A stretch of DNA of 64,000 nt from Cyclobacteriaceae bacterium (GTDB lineage Bacteria > Bacteroidota > Bacteroidia > Cytophagales > Cyclobacteriaceae), in the NCBI GenBank assembly GCA_020436165.1, contig JAGQYI010000002.1, forward strand, positions 62,001 to 126,000, written 5' to 3'. Below the pieces are notes generated by a model. The model was not told the origin of the DNA. It did no database searches and saw only the letters and a program-made list of their open reading frames with translations. The position numbers and the translations under genes were made by a program. Shown here piece after piece: positions 43,158-51,929 of this stretch; positions within the stretch are counted from its first letter, which is position 1; each line of letters begins with the position of its first letter.

Positions 43158-45251
43158 ATGTCAAACTATTTTGATACGTCCATAGAATTTGTAAAAGGAA
43201 TTGGCCCTCAGCGAGCAAAGCTGTTAGGAGAAGAGTTGTCAGTTTTTACTTATAACGATTTATTACAGTACTACCCGTTCCGGTACGAAGACAGAACACG
43301 TTTCTACAAAATAGGGGAGCTCAATGAGTCATTGCCTTCCGTTCAATTTGTTGCTACGCTTGTAAATATGCAGGTAGTGGGAGTTGGTAGAAGAGCCAGG
43401 CTAGTTGCAACTGCAAAGGACGATTCTGGCCGGATTGAACTAGTGTGGTTTAAGGGTGTTAGCTGGATGGCTAAAAAGTTACAACCCGGAGTAAACTATT
43501 TGATTTTTGGTAAACCTACCAAATATGGAAGCAAGCTAAACATAGCCCATCCCGAAATGGATGTCCTTACAAAGGGAAATAGTACTGGCGGTAAATTGCT
43601 GCCTGTTTATTCTACAACAGAAAAGCTCAAGGCAAAATATATAGACAGCAAAGCAATCTCAAAGTTTATTGCAGGGCTCATCCAACCTGCATTACCTCAT
43701 GTAAAGGAATCTATTCCTCCCGAAGTAGTTCATAGATTAAAATTGATGCCTAAGGCAGAAGCTATTTATCACATCCATTTTCCTCAAAACGCGCAAACGC
43801 TTGAAAAGGCACGTTTCAGGTTAAAGTTTGAAGAACTCTTTTATGTTCAGATGCAATTACTCTCCTTGAAGTCCGGAAGAAGCAAAAAATACAAGGGAAA
43901 AGTTTATGATAACTCTGGATTACTTACCAGATTTTATAATGAGCATTTACCTTTTGAACTAACAGAAGCACAAAAGCGGGTAATCAAGGAGATCTATAAA
44001 GACATGAAGTCGGGGATTCAAATGAATCGGCTGTTACAAGGCGATGTAGGCTCCGGAAAAACTATTGTGGCTTTTATTTGCATGTTAATTGCCATTGGGG
44101 GTGGCAGCCAGGCCGCTATGATGGCTCCTACGGAGATTTTAGCAGAGCAGCATTACGAAGGACTTAAACCCTTTGCCAAAGCAATGGGCCTGCAAATAGC
44201 CAAACTTACCGGTTCAACTAAAACCAGTGAACGTAAAAAGCTGCATATAGCACTTGAAACGGGTGTACTAAACATAATTGTTGGGACCCACGCCCTTTTG
44301 GAGGAAAAGGTGAAGTTTAATGAGCTCGGTCTGGCTATAGTAGATGAGCAACACCGTTTTGGAGTAGCCCAGCGTTCTAAACTGTGGAGTAAAAACGAAG
44401 ACCTGTTTCCTCATGTATTGGTTATGACAGCCACACCTATCCCTCGTACACTTGCCATGACCCTTTATGGCGACTTAGATGTCTCGGTTATCGATGAACT
44501 TCCGGCCGGAAGAAAGCCAATCAAAACCATTCATTATTATGATTCGCACAGGTTAAAAGTGAATGGGTTTATAAAAAAGCAAATTGAAGAGGGTCGTCAG
44601 GTATATATTGTATATCCTTTAATAGAAGAATCCGAAAAAATGGATATGAAGGGCTTGACCGATGGTTATGAAAGCACTCGAAGAGCATTTCCGGAATACC
44701 ATGTAAGCATTGTTCACGGACGAATGAAATCTGAGGACAAAGCATTTGAAATGGAACGCTTTGTAAAGGGCGAAACACATATTATGGTGGCAACCACAGT
44801 AATAGAGGTAGGGGTTAATGTGCCCAACGCCTCAGTTATGGTTATTGAGAATGCAGAGCGCTTTGGCTTAGCTCAACTCCATCAGCTACGTGGTCGAGTG
44901 GGTAGAGGCTCCGATCAATCATATTGTATATTGATGACCGATGTAAAGCTTTCTGCGGATGCCCGAACACGGATCAGCACCATGGTAAAAACCAATAACG
45001 GGTTTGAAATAGCAGATACGGATCTGAAGCTTAGAGGTCCGGGAGACTTAATGGGAACCCAGCAAAGCGGAGTGCTTGATTTGAAGCTGGCAGACCTTGC
45101 CAAAGATGCAGCTATATTAAAACTGGCCAGGGATACCGCCTCTCAACTTTTATCAGAAGATGCGGAATTAGCAAAACCAGAGCACCATCCCCTAAAGCTA
45201 CATCTTCAAAAGCTCAGACAGTCCAGGGTTAATTGGAGTTCGATCAGTTAG
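43158..45251 (+). CDS. recG: ATP-dependent DNA helicase RecG
   Basis: A 697-residue helicase that remodels stalled replication forks and Holliday junctions. The N-terminal wedge (OB-fold) domain is followed by Walker A GDVGSGKTIV near residue 295, the DEAD-type box VDEQHRFGVAQR, motif III TATPIPRTLAMT and the C-terminal helicase lobe ending QLHQLRGRVGRGSDQSYC. It is complete despite the second copy of its first codons at 39016, so the adhesin insertion did not break it. It ends in a 4-bp convergent overlap with the transporter gene. Confidence 0.95.
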   Translation: MSNYFDTSIEFVKGIGPQRAKLLGEELSVFTYNDLLQYYPFRYEDRTRFYKIGELNESLPSVQFVATLVNMQVVGVGRRARLVATAKDDSGRIELVWFKGVSWMAKKLQPGVNYLIFGKPTKYGSKLNIAHPEMDVLTKGNSTGGKLLPVYSTTEKLKAKYIDSKAISKFIAGLIQPALPHVKESIPPEVVHRLKLMPKAEAIYHIHFPQNAQTLEKARFRLKFEELFYVQMQLLSLKSGRSKKYKGKVYDNSGLLTRFYNEHLPFELTEAQKRVIKEIYKDMKSGIQMNRLLQGDVGSGKTIVAFICMLIAIGGGSQAAMMAPTEILAEQHYEGLKPFAKAMGLQIAKLTGSTKTSERKKLHIALETGVLNIIVGTHALLEEKVKFNELGLAIVDEQHRFGVAQRSKLWSKNEDLFPHVLVMTATPIPRTLAMTLYGDLDVSVIDELPAGRKPIKTIHYYDSHRLKVNGFIKKQIEEGRQVYIVYPLIEESEKMDMKGLTDGYESTRRAFPEYHVSIVHGRMKSEDKAFEMERFVKGETHIMVATTVIEVGVNVPNASVMVIENAERFGLAQLHQLRGRVGRGSDQSYCILMTDVKLSADARTRISTMVKTNNGFEIADTDLKLRGPGDLMGTQQSGVLDLKLADLAKDAAILKLARDTASQLLSEDAELAKPEHHPLKLHLQKLRQSRVNWSSIS

Positions 45252-46645
45252 GTTCCGCTAAAAAAACCCAATACTCCTACCATATTTAGTAATACCAGGA
45301 GAATAACTACCGGAATAATATACCTGAGAAAAAAGACATATACTTTGGCAGGAACAATTCCGAAGACAGGTTTAAGAAACCCTTCTGCCCCCTCAGCAAT
45401 ATTCTCAACTACTTTGTTGATATCCAGCACCCAACCCACATAGATACTTGTCATAAATGCAACTACTACAATAAAGAAGGTGCCGAATATAGTATCAAGT
45501 ATATCCAGGAATCCGCTCACGGTTACTCCTTCAAACCAAGGCATAGAAAGAGTGTTGAAAAAGTTTCCATCAATAGCGGCCAGTGCCGAGGGCACCCCAA
45601 CAATAAATGCCAAAATACCTACCACCCATGCAGACTTCTTGCGGTTCCACTTTTTCTCATCCATAAAATAGGAGGCGGGAACCTCCAGGATAGAAATGGA
45701 CGAGGTTAAAGCAGCAACAGATAAAAGCAGAAAGAAAAGCCCCCCAACCAAATTACCGAAAGGTATTTGTTCAAATACAGCCGGCAGAACCTGGAAGGTA
45801 AGGGTTGGGCCTTGTGTGGGCTCCATTCCAAAGGCGAATACAGCAGGAAATATCATAAACCCTGCAAGCAAGGCAACACCGGCATCCATAAGGCCTACCC
45901 ACAGCCCACTTGAAATGATATTGGCCGACTTAGGCAGATAGGAACCATACGTTATCATTATACCCCAACCTATACTCATTGAGAAGAAGGCTTGCGATAA
46001 AGCCGTAAGGAATGTATTGGCAGTTATTTTCGAAAAATCAGGAATAAGGTAAAACTCCAAGCCGGCCATGGCGCCTTTAAGAGTAACACTTCTAAGTACT
46101 ACCAAAATAAGGAGCACAAAAAGCATGGGCATAAGTACTTTGGATGCTTTTTCAATTCCACCGGAAATACCCCCCATTACAATGATGATGGTCAAAAACA
46201 TAAATACGGCAAAGAGGGGTATTACCAGGGAAGGTGTCTGTGAAAACTCTGCAAAGGACATGTTTATATTAAACACCGAAGTAAAAATGTAGCCAACAGC
46301 CCAACCCCCAATTACAGAATAGTAGGTTAAAACAAAAAAGCTGAGCAAAAGCGCCATAACGGGAGCAATCAGCCAAAACTTATTGGCACCGGTATTTTTA
46401 AAAGCACCAAAGGTGCTGCTTTTTCCATACCTGCCAAGGCCCATTTCGGTGAACAACATGGGAACACCAATAAGCACTACGCACAGCACGTAAACCAACA
46501 CAAAAGCTCCTCCACCATTTTGCCCCGTTATGTAAGGAAACCTCCAAATATTACCTAACCCAACGGCCGATCCGGCAGCCGCCATAACAAAACCAAATTT
46601 TGAGCCCCATTGGTCTCTACCTTCTCCTCCTGCTTGTAATGCCAT
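45248..46645 (-). CDS. sodium-dependent transporter (NSS/SNF family)
   Basis: A 465-residue LeuT-fold symporter with 11-12 helices. The Na+/substrate site of helix 1 is GSAVGLGNIWRFPYITGQNG; helix 6 region SMSIGWGIMITYGSYL. Substrates are usually amino acids or their derivatives. The ATG at 46645 (MALQAGGEGRDQWGS) is chosen, since the frame start 15 codons upstream lies beyond the usual NSS N-terminus and before a suspicious repeat. Confidence 0.92.
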   Translation of the reverse strand: MALQAGGEGRDQWGSKFGFVMAAAGSAVGLGNIWRFPYITGQNGGGAFVLVYVLCVVLIGVPMLFTEMGLGRYGKSSTFGAFKNTGANKFWLIAPVMALLLSFFVLTYYSVIGGWAVGYIFTSVFNINMSFAEFSQTPSLVIPLFAVFMFLTIIIVMGGISGGIEKASKVLMPMLFVLLILVVLRSVTLKGAMAGLEFYLIPDFSKITANTFLTALSQAFFSMSIGWGIMITYGSYLPKSANIISSGLWVGLMDAGVALLAGFMIFPAVFAFGMEPTQGPTLTFQVLPAVFEQIPFGNLVGGLFFLLLSVAALTSSISILEVPASYFMDEKKWNRKKSAWVVGILAFIVGVPSALAAIDGNFFNTLSMPWFEGVTVSGFLDILDTIFGTFFIVVVAFMTSIYVGWVLDINKVVENIAEGAEGFLKPVFGIVPAKVYVFFLRYIIPVVILLVLLNMVGVLGFFSGT

Positions 46646-46673
46646 ATATGTTGATTTATGAGTTAAAAATTTC

Positions 46674-46719
46674 GAATTACGAGTTGACAACTTTATCCCA
46701 AATTCTAAATTCGTAATTC
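46674..46719. repeat. imperfect inverted repeat upstream of the NSS transporter
   Basis: GAATTACGA (46674-46682) and TCGTAATTC (46711-46719) form a 9-bp perfect stem extending to about 17 bp with flanking AAATTT/AAATTT. The spacer is 28 bp. It lies in the transporter leader and could be a regulatory hairpin. Confidence 0.5.
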
Positions 46720-46778
46720 AAAAATTTAAATTTTGAAGCGGCAATTTCAGAAAATGCCGGATAAATCCAAAATCAGGC

Positions 46779-47690
46779 TTATTGATTTTGAAGAGCGGCA
46801 ACCTGATTAGACACGATTTCAATGCCTTCGTCAAAACTGTGTGGGTTGTATCCAAGCTCTTTTCTTGCCTTATCAATTACAAAACCTGTTTTGGGTGGCC
46901 TTTTGGCTGGTTGCGAAAATGTGGATGAATCAGCTCTTGAAATAAGGCTGCCGTCAAGATTAAAATAGTTTTTTACTTTAATGGCCATATCATACGGAGT
47001 AAGCATGTCCTTTCCGGAAATATTGAAAATGCCTTCAGCCTTCCTTTTTGCAATAAGATAACACCCCGTTGCCAGGTCTTCTGCCAATGTTGGAGTTCGC
47101 CATTGGTCATCTACAACTTTTATGGACTTTCCCTGTTCCAGACTGTTCTTAACCCAAAGTATTATATTGGAACGGCTCATATCACTAACCACACCATACA
47201 CAAGCACAGTTCTGGCAATAGCCCATTTTAAGCCAGATTGTTTAACAAGCTTTTCAGCTGCCAGCTTACCTTCTCCATAATAATTTACTGGGTTGGGCTC
47301 TTCCTCTTCTGTTAATGGCCCTTTGGTGCCATCAAAAATAAAATCGGTAGAAAGGTGAAGAAGAAAACAATTGTTTTGTTCGCACGCTTCAACCAGGTAA
47401 GCAACCGAATCAACATTGGCATGCCAGCCTGCTTCTTTTTCCAACTCACATTGGTCCACATTGGTCATGGCTGCCGTATTTACCACAACTTCTGGTTTAA
47501 CTTTTTCAACAACGGAAAGCACCTGACTTTTGCTTGTAATATCCAAAGAAATAAACGTATAGCCATCATTTATGGGCAACCGGTTAGCTCCTCTTGCTGT
47601 AGCTATTACTTCCAAAGAGCTATCTTTAATCATGAGCTCCACCAGTTTTTGACCTAATAATCCGTTGGCGCCTGTTATAAGTACTTTCAT
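46779..47690 (-). CDS. SDR family sugar-nucleotide reductase (RmlD-like)
   Basis: A 303-residue NAD(P)-binding enzyme: Rossmann motif GANGLLGQKL, VVNTAAMTNVDQCELE and the catalytic pair YYGEGKLAAEKL (YxxxK). This matches the RmlD (dTDP-4-dehydrorhamnose reductase) substrate-binding subfamily. No other rml or polysaccharide genes are near, so it may serve another nucleotide sugar or be a general SDR. It is 8 bp downstream of the lipoprotein cyclophilin gene. Confidence 0.85.
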   Translation of the reverse strand: MKVLITGANGLLGQKLVELMIKDSSLEVIATARGANRLPINDGYTFISLDITSKSQVLSVVEKVKPEVVVNTAAMTNVDQCELEKEAGWHANVDSVAYLVEACEQNNCFLLHLSTDFIFDGTKGPLTEEEEPNPVNYYGEGKLAAEKLVKQSGLKWAIARTVLVYGVVSDMSRSNIILWVKNSLEQGKSIKVVDDQWRTPTLAEDLATGCYLIAKRKAEGIFNISGKDMLTPYDMAIKVKNYFNLDGSLISRADSSTFSQPAKRPPKTGFVIDKARKELGYNPHSFDEGIEIVSNQVAALQNQ

Positions 47691-47698
47691 TGAAACTA

Positions 47699-48562
47699 TT
47701 ATTCGTTGCTTGTTTGTTCTGCAGGATATTGATACCCGTATTTTTCCGTGATCTCTTTTCTGGGAAGTTCTTCCACTGTCATGGTCAGATAAATATCATT
47801 TATGGGGCGATTGCGTAGCCCGGTTTGTACCTGAGCAATTTTATCAACAACGTCCATACCTTCTACAACCTGTCCAAATACAGTATAGTCGCCATCCAAA
47901 TGAGGTTGTCCGCCAATGGTGGTATAGAGCCTTATTTGTTCAGGAGAGGCATATTTATCGAGGCTCAAACCGGAATAAGCGGCAATTTCATCTTTAAGAT
48001 TAAGATAAATGGACTGCACCTCTTCCATTTTACCTTGCTCCTGAAGAGCAATTACAGAATCGCGTAGAGCTAAATTAGGCTCGCTTTGCAAGTACATGAG
48101 TGCCGCATAGTTTAACTTATCCAGATCGGTTTTTAGCTCATTAACAGTGCGTACGCTTCCTTGCACAATGTAAAATTGAATACTGGATTTTTTTTCAGGA
48201 TTTACATTATCAGGGGCGCGGGCGGCTGCCAAAGCTCCTCGAACATGAAGGTGGTTTGGCCTTATTTCAGCAGGTATTAATCTTTTCCCTTCTTTTTCTA
48301 ACCCCGGTTTTGCGCCCACATCACCCCCCTGGATCATGAAATTGTTCATAACCCTGTGAAAGGTCGTGCTATCGTATAACCCTTCTTTCGCCATTGTGAT
48401 AAAGCTTTCCTTATGCTTTGGGGTATCATCGAACAACACCACTTTAATATCACCAAATGTTGTATGTATGGTTACAAGTGTATCGGTGTCTTTGTTCTTT
48501 GGTTGGCATCCCACTATCATTATGCTTGTGAGCACCAATATGTTTTTAATACGTATACTCAT
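47699..48562 (-). CDS. peptidylprolyl isomerase (cyclophilin) lipoprotein with insert
   Basis: A 287-residue cyclophilin with lipoprotein signal (IMIVGC, lipobox IVGC). The catalytic block FHRVMNNFMIQGGD near residue 65, RPNHLHVRGALAAARAPD and the C-terminal DYTVFGQVVEGMDVVDKIA are present, but a roughly 75-residue helical insert (DKLNYAALMYLQSEPNLALR onward) separates QFYIV from the rest. It is the second of a tandem pair, overlapping its neighbour by 17 bp. Envelope protein folding is the likely role. Confidence 0.9.
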   Translation of the reverse strand: MSIRIKNILVLTSIMIVGCQPKNKDTDTLVTIHTTFGDIKVVLFDDTPKHKESFITMAKEGLYDSTTFHRVMNNFMIQGGDVGAKPGLEKEGKRLIPAEIRPNHLHVRGALAAARAPDNVNPEKKSSIQFYIVQGSVRTVNELKTDLDKLNYAALMYLQSEPNLALRDSVIALQEQGKMEEVQSIYLNLKDEIAAYSGLSLDKYASPEQIRLYTTIGGQPHLDGDYTVFGQVVEGMDVVDKIAQVQTGLRNRPINDIYLTMTVEELPRKEITEKYGYQYPAEQTSNE

Positions 48563-49148
48563 ATTCCTTCTGAACTTTCTTTTTTAACATTCTTTTAACG
48601 GTCATGGTCATTTTTATGTCTTTCAAAGGACGATTGCGCCCATCCTTTTCGACTTTAGCAATTTTTTCAACTACATCCATCCCTTTTATCACCTGTCCAA
48701 ATACAGTGTATTTGTTGTCAAGAAAATGGGCTCCTTCTTCATTCTCAACAATATAGAATTGCGAACCACTGGAAGCTTTTTCAGGATTTACCCTGTCATT
48801 CTGGCGAGCGGCAGCCACAGCCCCTTTTACATGTATTAAGCCATTTACAAACTCTGCAGGAATCGTATAGCCCGGTCCCCCCATGCCGTCATTAGAAGGG
48901 TTGTCGTCTTTACTGTTTGGGTCGCCTCCTTGTATCATAAAATCATCCATAACTCTATGAAAAGTGGTGCCATCGTAAAAGCCGTCTTTGGCAAGTTTTA
49001 GAAAATTAGCTTTGTGATTTGGCGTTTCATCGAATAAAATAATTGAAATGTTTCCCAACTGAGTATGAACGGTAACCACTTCATCCTTTCCTTTTGGCCC
49101 TCCTGCTAAAAAGGTAATAATAAGAAGAGATAAAAACGTTTTGATCAT
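48546..49148 (-). CDS. peptidylprolyl isomerase (cyclophilin), exported
   Basis: A 200-residue cyclophilin with a cleavable signal (LLIITFLAGG). All catalytic landmarks are in place: FHRVMDDFMIQGGDP, GPGYTIPAEF, RVNPEKASSGSQFYI and KYTVFGQVIKGMDVV. It is shorter than its neighbour and lacks the insert. It lies 4 bp downstream of holB. Confidence 0.92.
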   Translation of the reverse strand: MIKTFLSLLIITFLAGGPKGKDEVVTVHTQLGNISIILFDETPNHKANFLKLAKDGFYDGTTFHRVMDDFMIQGGDPNSKDDNPSNDGMGGPGYTIPAEFVNGLIHVKGAVAAARQNDRVNPEKASSGSQFYIVENEEGAHFLDNKYTVFGQVIKGMDVVEKIAKVEKDGRNRPLKDIKMTMTVKRMLKKKVQKEYEYTY

Positions 49149-49152
49149 AGGA

Positions 49153-50277
49153 TTAGCGAATAACCTTTGAAAGGTTGATGGATAAATTCATGAACAAGAT
49201 CTTTGAACTGGCGTTGCGTTCCAAATGGTACATGGCCTCGGAAATCAATTCGGCCATAGCTTGAATTTGCTCAACAGAAAGGGCTTTACCAAAGTTTGAA
49301 ACGAAAGTCTTTTCTTGTCCTTCAACACGAAGAAGACCATCGTGGGTTGAGGAAGCCGAAACAAGGGCTTCTCGTAGCATAGACAGGCCATATTGCAGAA
49401 ATGCATTTTGTGCACCACGTGTAAGCTTGGAAAACTCCTCTGCATTATCCACCAAATCATTCATTTGTCGTTGGTGACAAAGACGCATCCAATGGCTGAA
49501 TTGTGTGTAATTGTCTTCTTCGGCTTCTGTGGAAAGATGAAGTGCCAAACGCAGGGAACCATCCGCCAAATGAGCGAGTTGCTTCGATCGTTCTTCTTGT
49601 ATACCATGGGCTGCTACAAGCAACTCGCTCAACTCCTGATCACTGAAGGAAGGTATGTTCAAGCGTTGCACCCTCGACTGAATTGTAGTGAGCAGACGAT
49701 CGGGTTGTTCTGAAACAAGCAGAAAAACACTATTCTCAGGCGGCTCCTCAAGAACTTTCAAAATCCCGTTTGCTGCATTGGCGTGCATTAGTTCTGGCAG
49801 CCAAATAAGCATGATTTTATACTTGCCTTCAAAGGCTTTCAGAGAAAGATCGCTGGTTATGGTTTGCTTTTCTTTGGTGCTTATAAGCGCTTGCTTGTCT
49901 TCTCCTCCATAAAGTGTTGACCAATCCTGCAAACTTCCGAAGGGTGTTGTTAGTAAAAACTCACGCCATTCTTTTAAGAAAAGCCTGCTGCTTGCATCCT
50001 TGGCAGCCACATTTTTAGTACTGCTTACAGGGAAAACAAAATGTACATCCGGATGGACAAATTTTTGATTCTTAGTACAGGACGGGCAATGGCCACATGC
50101 GTCTTCTTCTTCCGGGTTCTCACAATTTAAATAGGTTGCATAAGCCAGCGCCAGAGATAATGCCGGGGAACCGGGTTTTCCGGCAAACAATTGAGCGTGC
50201 GCCACATGGTTGTTGTGTATGCCTGAAAGTAGCATGGCCTTGGTAGAAGCTAATCCATGTATATCTTTAAACCGCAT
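49153..50277 (-). CDS. holB: DNA polymerase III delta' subunit (HolB)
   Basis: A 374-residue clamp-loader subunit. The AAA+ N-domain begins FKDIHGLASTKAMLLSGIH; the phosphate loop is degenerate (LFAGKPGSPALSL), as expected for delta', a zinc module with four Cys (LNCENPEEEDACGHCPSC) follows, then VHPDVHFVFPV and LPELMHANAANGILKVLEEP with the conserved sensor region. It helps load the sliding clamp. It is 2 bp downstream of the GlmU-like gene. Confidence 0.93.
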   Translation of the reverse strand: MRFKDIHGLASTKAMLLSGIHNNHVAHAQLFAGKPGSPALSLALAYATYLNCENPEEEDACGHCPSCTKNQKFVHPDVHFVFPVSSTKNVAAKDASSRLFLKEWREFLLTTPFGSLQDWSTLYGGEDKQALISTKEKQTITSDLSLKAFEGKYKIMLIWLPELMHANAANGILKVLEEPPENSVFLLVSEQPDRLLTTIQSRVQRLNIPSFSDQELSELLVAAHGIQEERSKQLAHLADGSLRLALHLSTEAEEDNYTQFSHWMRLCHQRQMNDLVDNAEEFSKLTRGAQNAFLQYGLSMLREALVSASSTHDGLLRVEGQEKTFVSNFGKALSVEQIQAMAELISEAMYHLERNASSKILFMNLSINLSKVIR

Positions 50278-50279
50278 TC

Positions 50280-51467
50280 TTATTTTTCCCAGACTCTGTA
50301 TTGTTCCGACATTGTGTAAACAGATTCAAGTATTTGGCGTTCCGAATCTGTGAACTCTTTTTTTCTCCTGGACATTGTTATAGTTGCCATTTCAAATACC
50401 TTTGGGAGTTTGAAGGTTGCAAAGCCTCCTGCTCCACCCCATGCAAACGAAGGTATAAATGTTCTGGGAAATCCGGAGCCAAAAATATTGGCGGCAACGC
50501 CAACCACGGTGCCGGTATTAAACATGGTATTGATTCCACATTTGGAATGGTCGCCCATCATTAGACCACAGAACTGTTCTCCGGTATTTACAAACCCACT
50601 TTTGGTATAATCCCAAACTTTAACCATGTCATAGTTATTTTTGAGATTAGAAGTATTGGTGTCTGCACCAATATTACACCACTCGCCTAGAACGGAATTG
50701 CCCAAAAAACCATCATGTCCCTTGTTGCTACAACCAAAGATGACAGAGTTGCTAACTTCACCCCCTACCTTACTGTAAGGTCCTATGGTAATATCGCCTC
50801 GCATACGCGCATTGGCATTTACTGTCGAATGTTCGCAAAGCGCAAAGGGGCCTCTGATGATCGAGCCTTCTTCTACCACAGCTCCTTTACCAATATAGAT
50901 AGGGCCATTTTCTGCATTCAGGGTTGCATCTTTTATACTTACTCCTTCCTCAATAAAAATATGGTGTGAGCCGTATACACGTGTGTAAGGGTCTTCTATC
51001 TTCCTACTTTGGCGCCCCTGCGTTATGAGGTCGTAGTCTAAACGAATCTGTGCACCGTTTTCCTTGAATATATGCCAGGGTCGTTCAATTTGTGTAAATT
51101 TTTCCTCGAGCTCAATTGCTTCGCAACCACTACCAATTTGTGCTACATCAATTTTTCCCTGGCGGCTAGCAATCAATTTATCTCCAATAATCAACTTTTG
51201 ATTTGGTTTTAGATCATCAATTGCCTGAACAAGAACTTCATCAGGGCAAACATTGCCAGCAATGTATATATTGTCTTCAGTGAATTTGGGCGGATATTTA
51301 ACAGACAAATATTCTTCAGTAAGAAAGGAAACATCTGCAGCCAGCCACTTTTTCCATTTTTCAGCAATTTTTAATATTCCTACACGCATCTCAGCAAGAG
51401 GACGGGTATAGGTAAAAGGAAGCAGGTTGCTTCTCGAGGAAGGGGTGTCAAAAAGAACAAGGTTCAT
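50280..51467 (-). CDS. GlmU-like putative sugar nucleotidyltransferase
   Basis: A 395-residue member of the GlmU-like TIGR03991 family: N-terminal degenerate nucleotidyltransferase domain (LVLFDTPSSRSNLLPFTYTR, RPLAEMRVGIL), C-terminal left-handed beta-helix of hexapeptide repeats (NAENGPIYIGKGAVVEEGSI). These proteins resemble bifunctional UDP-GlcNAc enzymes but the first domain usually lacks the GlmU loop, so the activity is unproven. It lies between holB and rpmE2. Confidence 0.85.
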   Translation of the reverse strand: MNLVLFDTPSSRSNLLPFTYTRPLAEMRVGILKIAEKWKKWLAADVSFLTEEYLSVKYPPKFTEDNIYIAGNVCPDEVLVQAIDDLKPNQKLIIGDKLIASRQGKIDVAQIGSGCEAIELEEKFTQIERPWHIFKENGAQIRLDYDLITQGRQSRKIEDPYTRVYGSHHIFIEEGVSIKDATLNAENGPIYIGKGAVVEEGSIIRGPFALCEHSTVNANARMRGDITIGPYSKVGGEVSNSVIFGCSNKGHDGFLGNSVLGEWCNIGADTNTSNLKNNYDMVKVWDYTKSGFVNTGEQFCGLMMGDHSKCGINTMFNTGTVVGVAANIFGSGFPRTFIPSFAWGGAGGFATFKLPKVFEMATITMSRRKKEFTDSERQILESVYTMSEQYRVWEK

Positions 51468-51481
51468 ATAAGCAAAAATAA

Positions 51482-51515
51482 AAAAGTCTCACAGATAAAG
51501 ACCCGTGAGACTTTT
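51482..51515. terminator. terminator between GlmU-like gene and rpmE2
   Basis: Perfect 11-bp stem AAAAGTCTCAC / GTGAGACTTTT with a 12-base loop, followed on the minus strand by TTTTTATTTTT. It ends the rpmE2 transcript. Confidence 0.88.
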
Positions 51516-51536
51516 AAATCGAATGAATTCGATTGC

Positions 51537-51782
51537 TTATTTTTTCTTGTAACGCTGGTTGAATTTCTCAACACGTCCAGCGGTATCAAGGAATATTTTC
51601 TTACCTGTATAAAAAGGATGTGATGCTGAAGTTACCTCAACTTTAATAAGTGGGTATTCGTTACCATCTTCCCATTTAATGGTTTCACTGGAGGTCATGG
51701 TGGACTTTGTTAAGAATGTAAAGTCACTTTGCAAATCTTGAAAAACCACGTCCCTGTATTCTGGATGTATTCCCTTTTTCAT
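51537..51782 (-). CDS. rpmE2: 50S ribosomal protein L31 type B (zinc-free)
   Basis: An 81-residue L31 of the type B class: [39 protein letters not shown] and a basic tail. It contains no Cys, so it cannot bind the zinc of type A L31. A near-ideal promoter is upstream (51820-51850). It is monocistronic, closed by the terminator at 51482-51515. Confidence 0.96.
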   Translation of the reverse strand: MKKGIHPEYRDVVFQDLQSDFTFLTKSTMTSSETIKWEDGNEYPLIKVEVTSASHPFYTGKKIFLDTAGRVEKFNQRYKKK

Positions 51783-51819
51783 TTTTATGTAAATTTCGTC
51801 TGTTCCTTAAAATGGAGCA

Positions 51820-51850
51820 CAAAGTTAGAGAATATCCATCTTTATTCAAA
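51820..51850 (-). promoter_or_regulatory. near-perfect Bacteroidota promoter for rpmE2
   Basis: On the minus strand TTTG (51847-51850), 19 bp, TAACTTTG (51820-51827): a full match to TTTG-N19-TAnnTTTG. The start site should be near 51813, 31 bases before the ATG. Confidence 0.85.
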
Positions 51851-51929
51851 TATTTTCTCTTTTATTTGAGCTATGCCGTAGGCATTCCTTCGGAATAAAT
51901 TACTGATTTTCAAACAATACCAGGAAATT

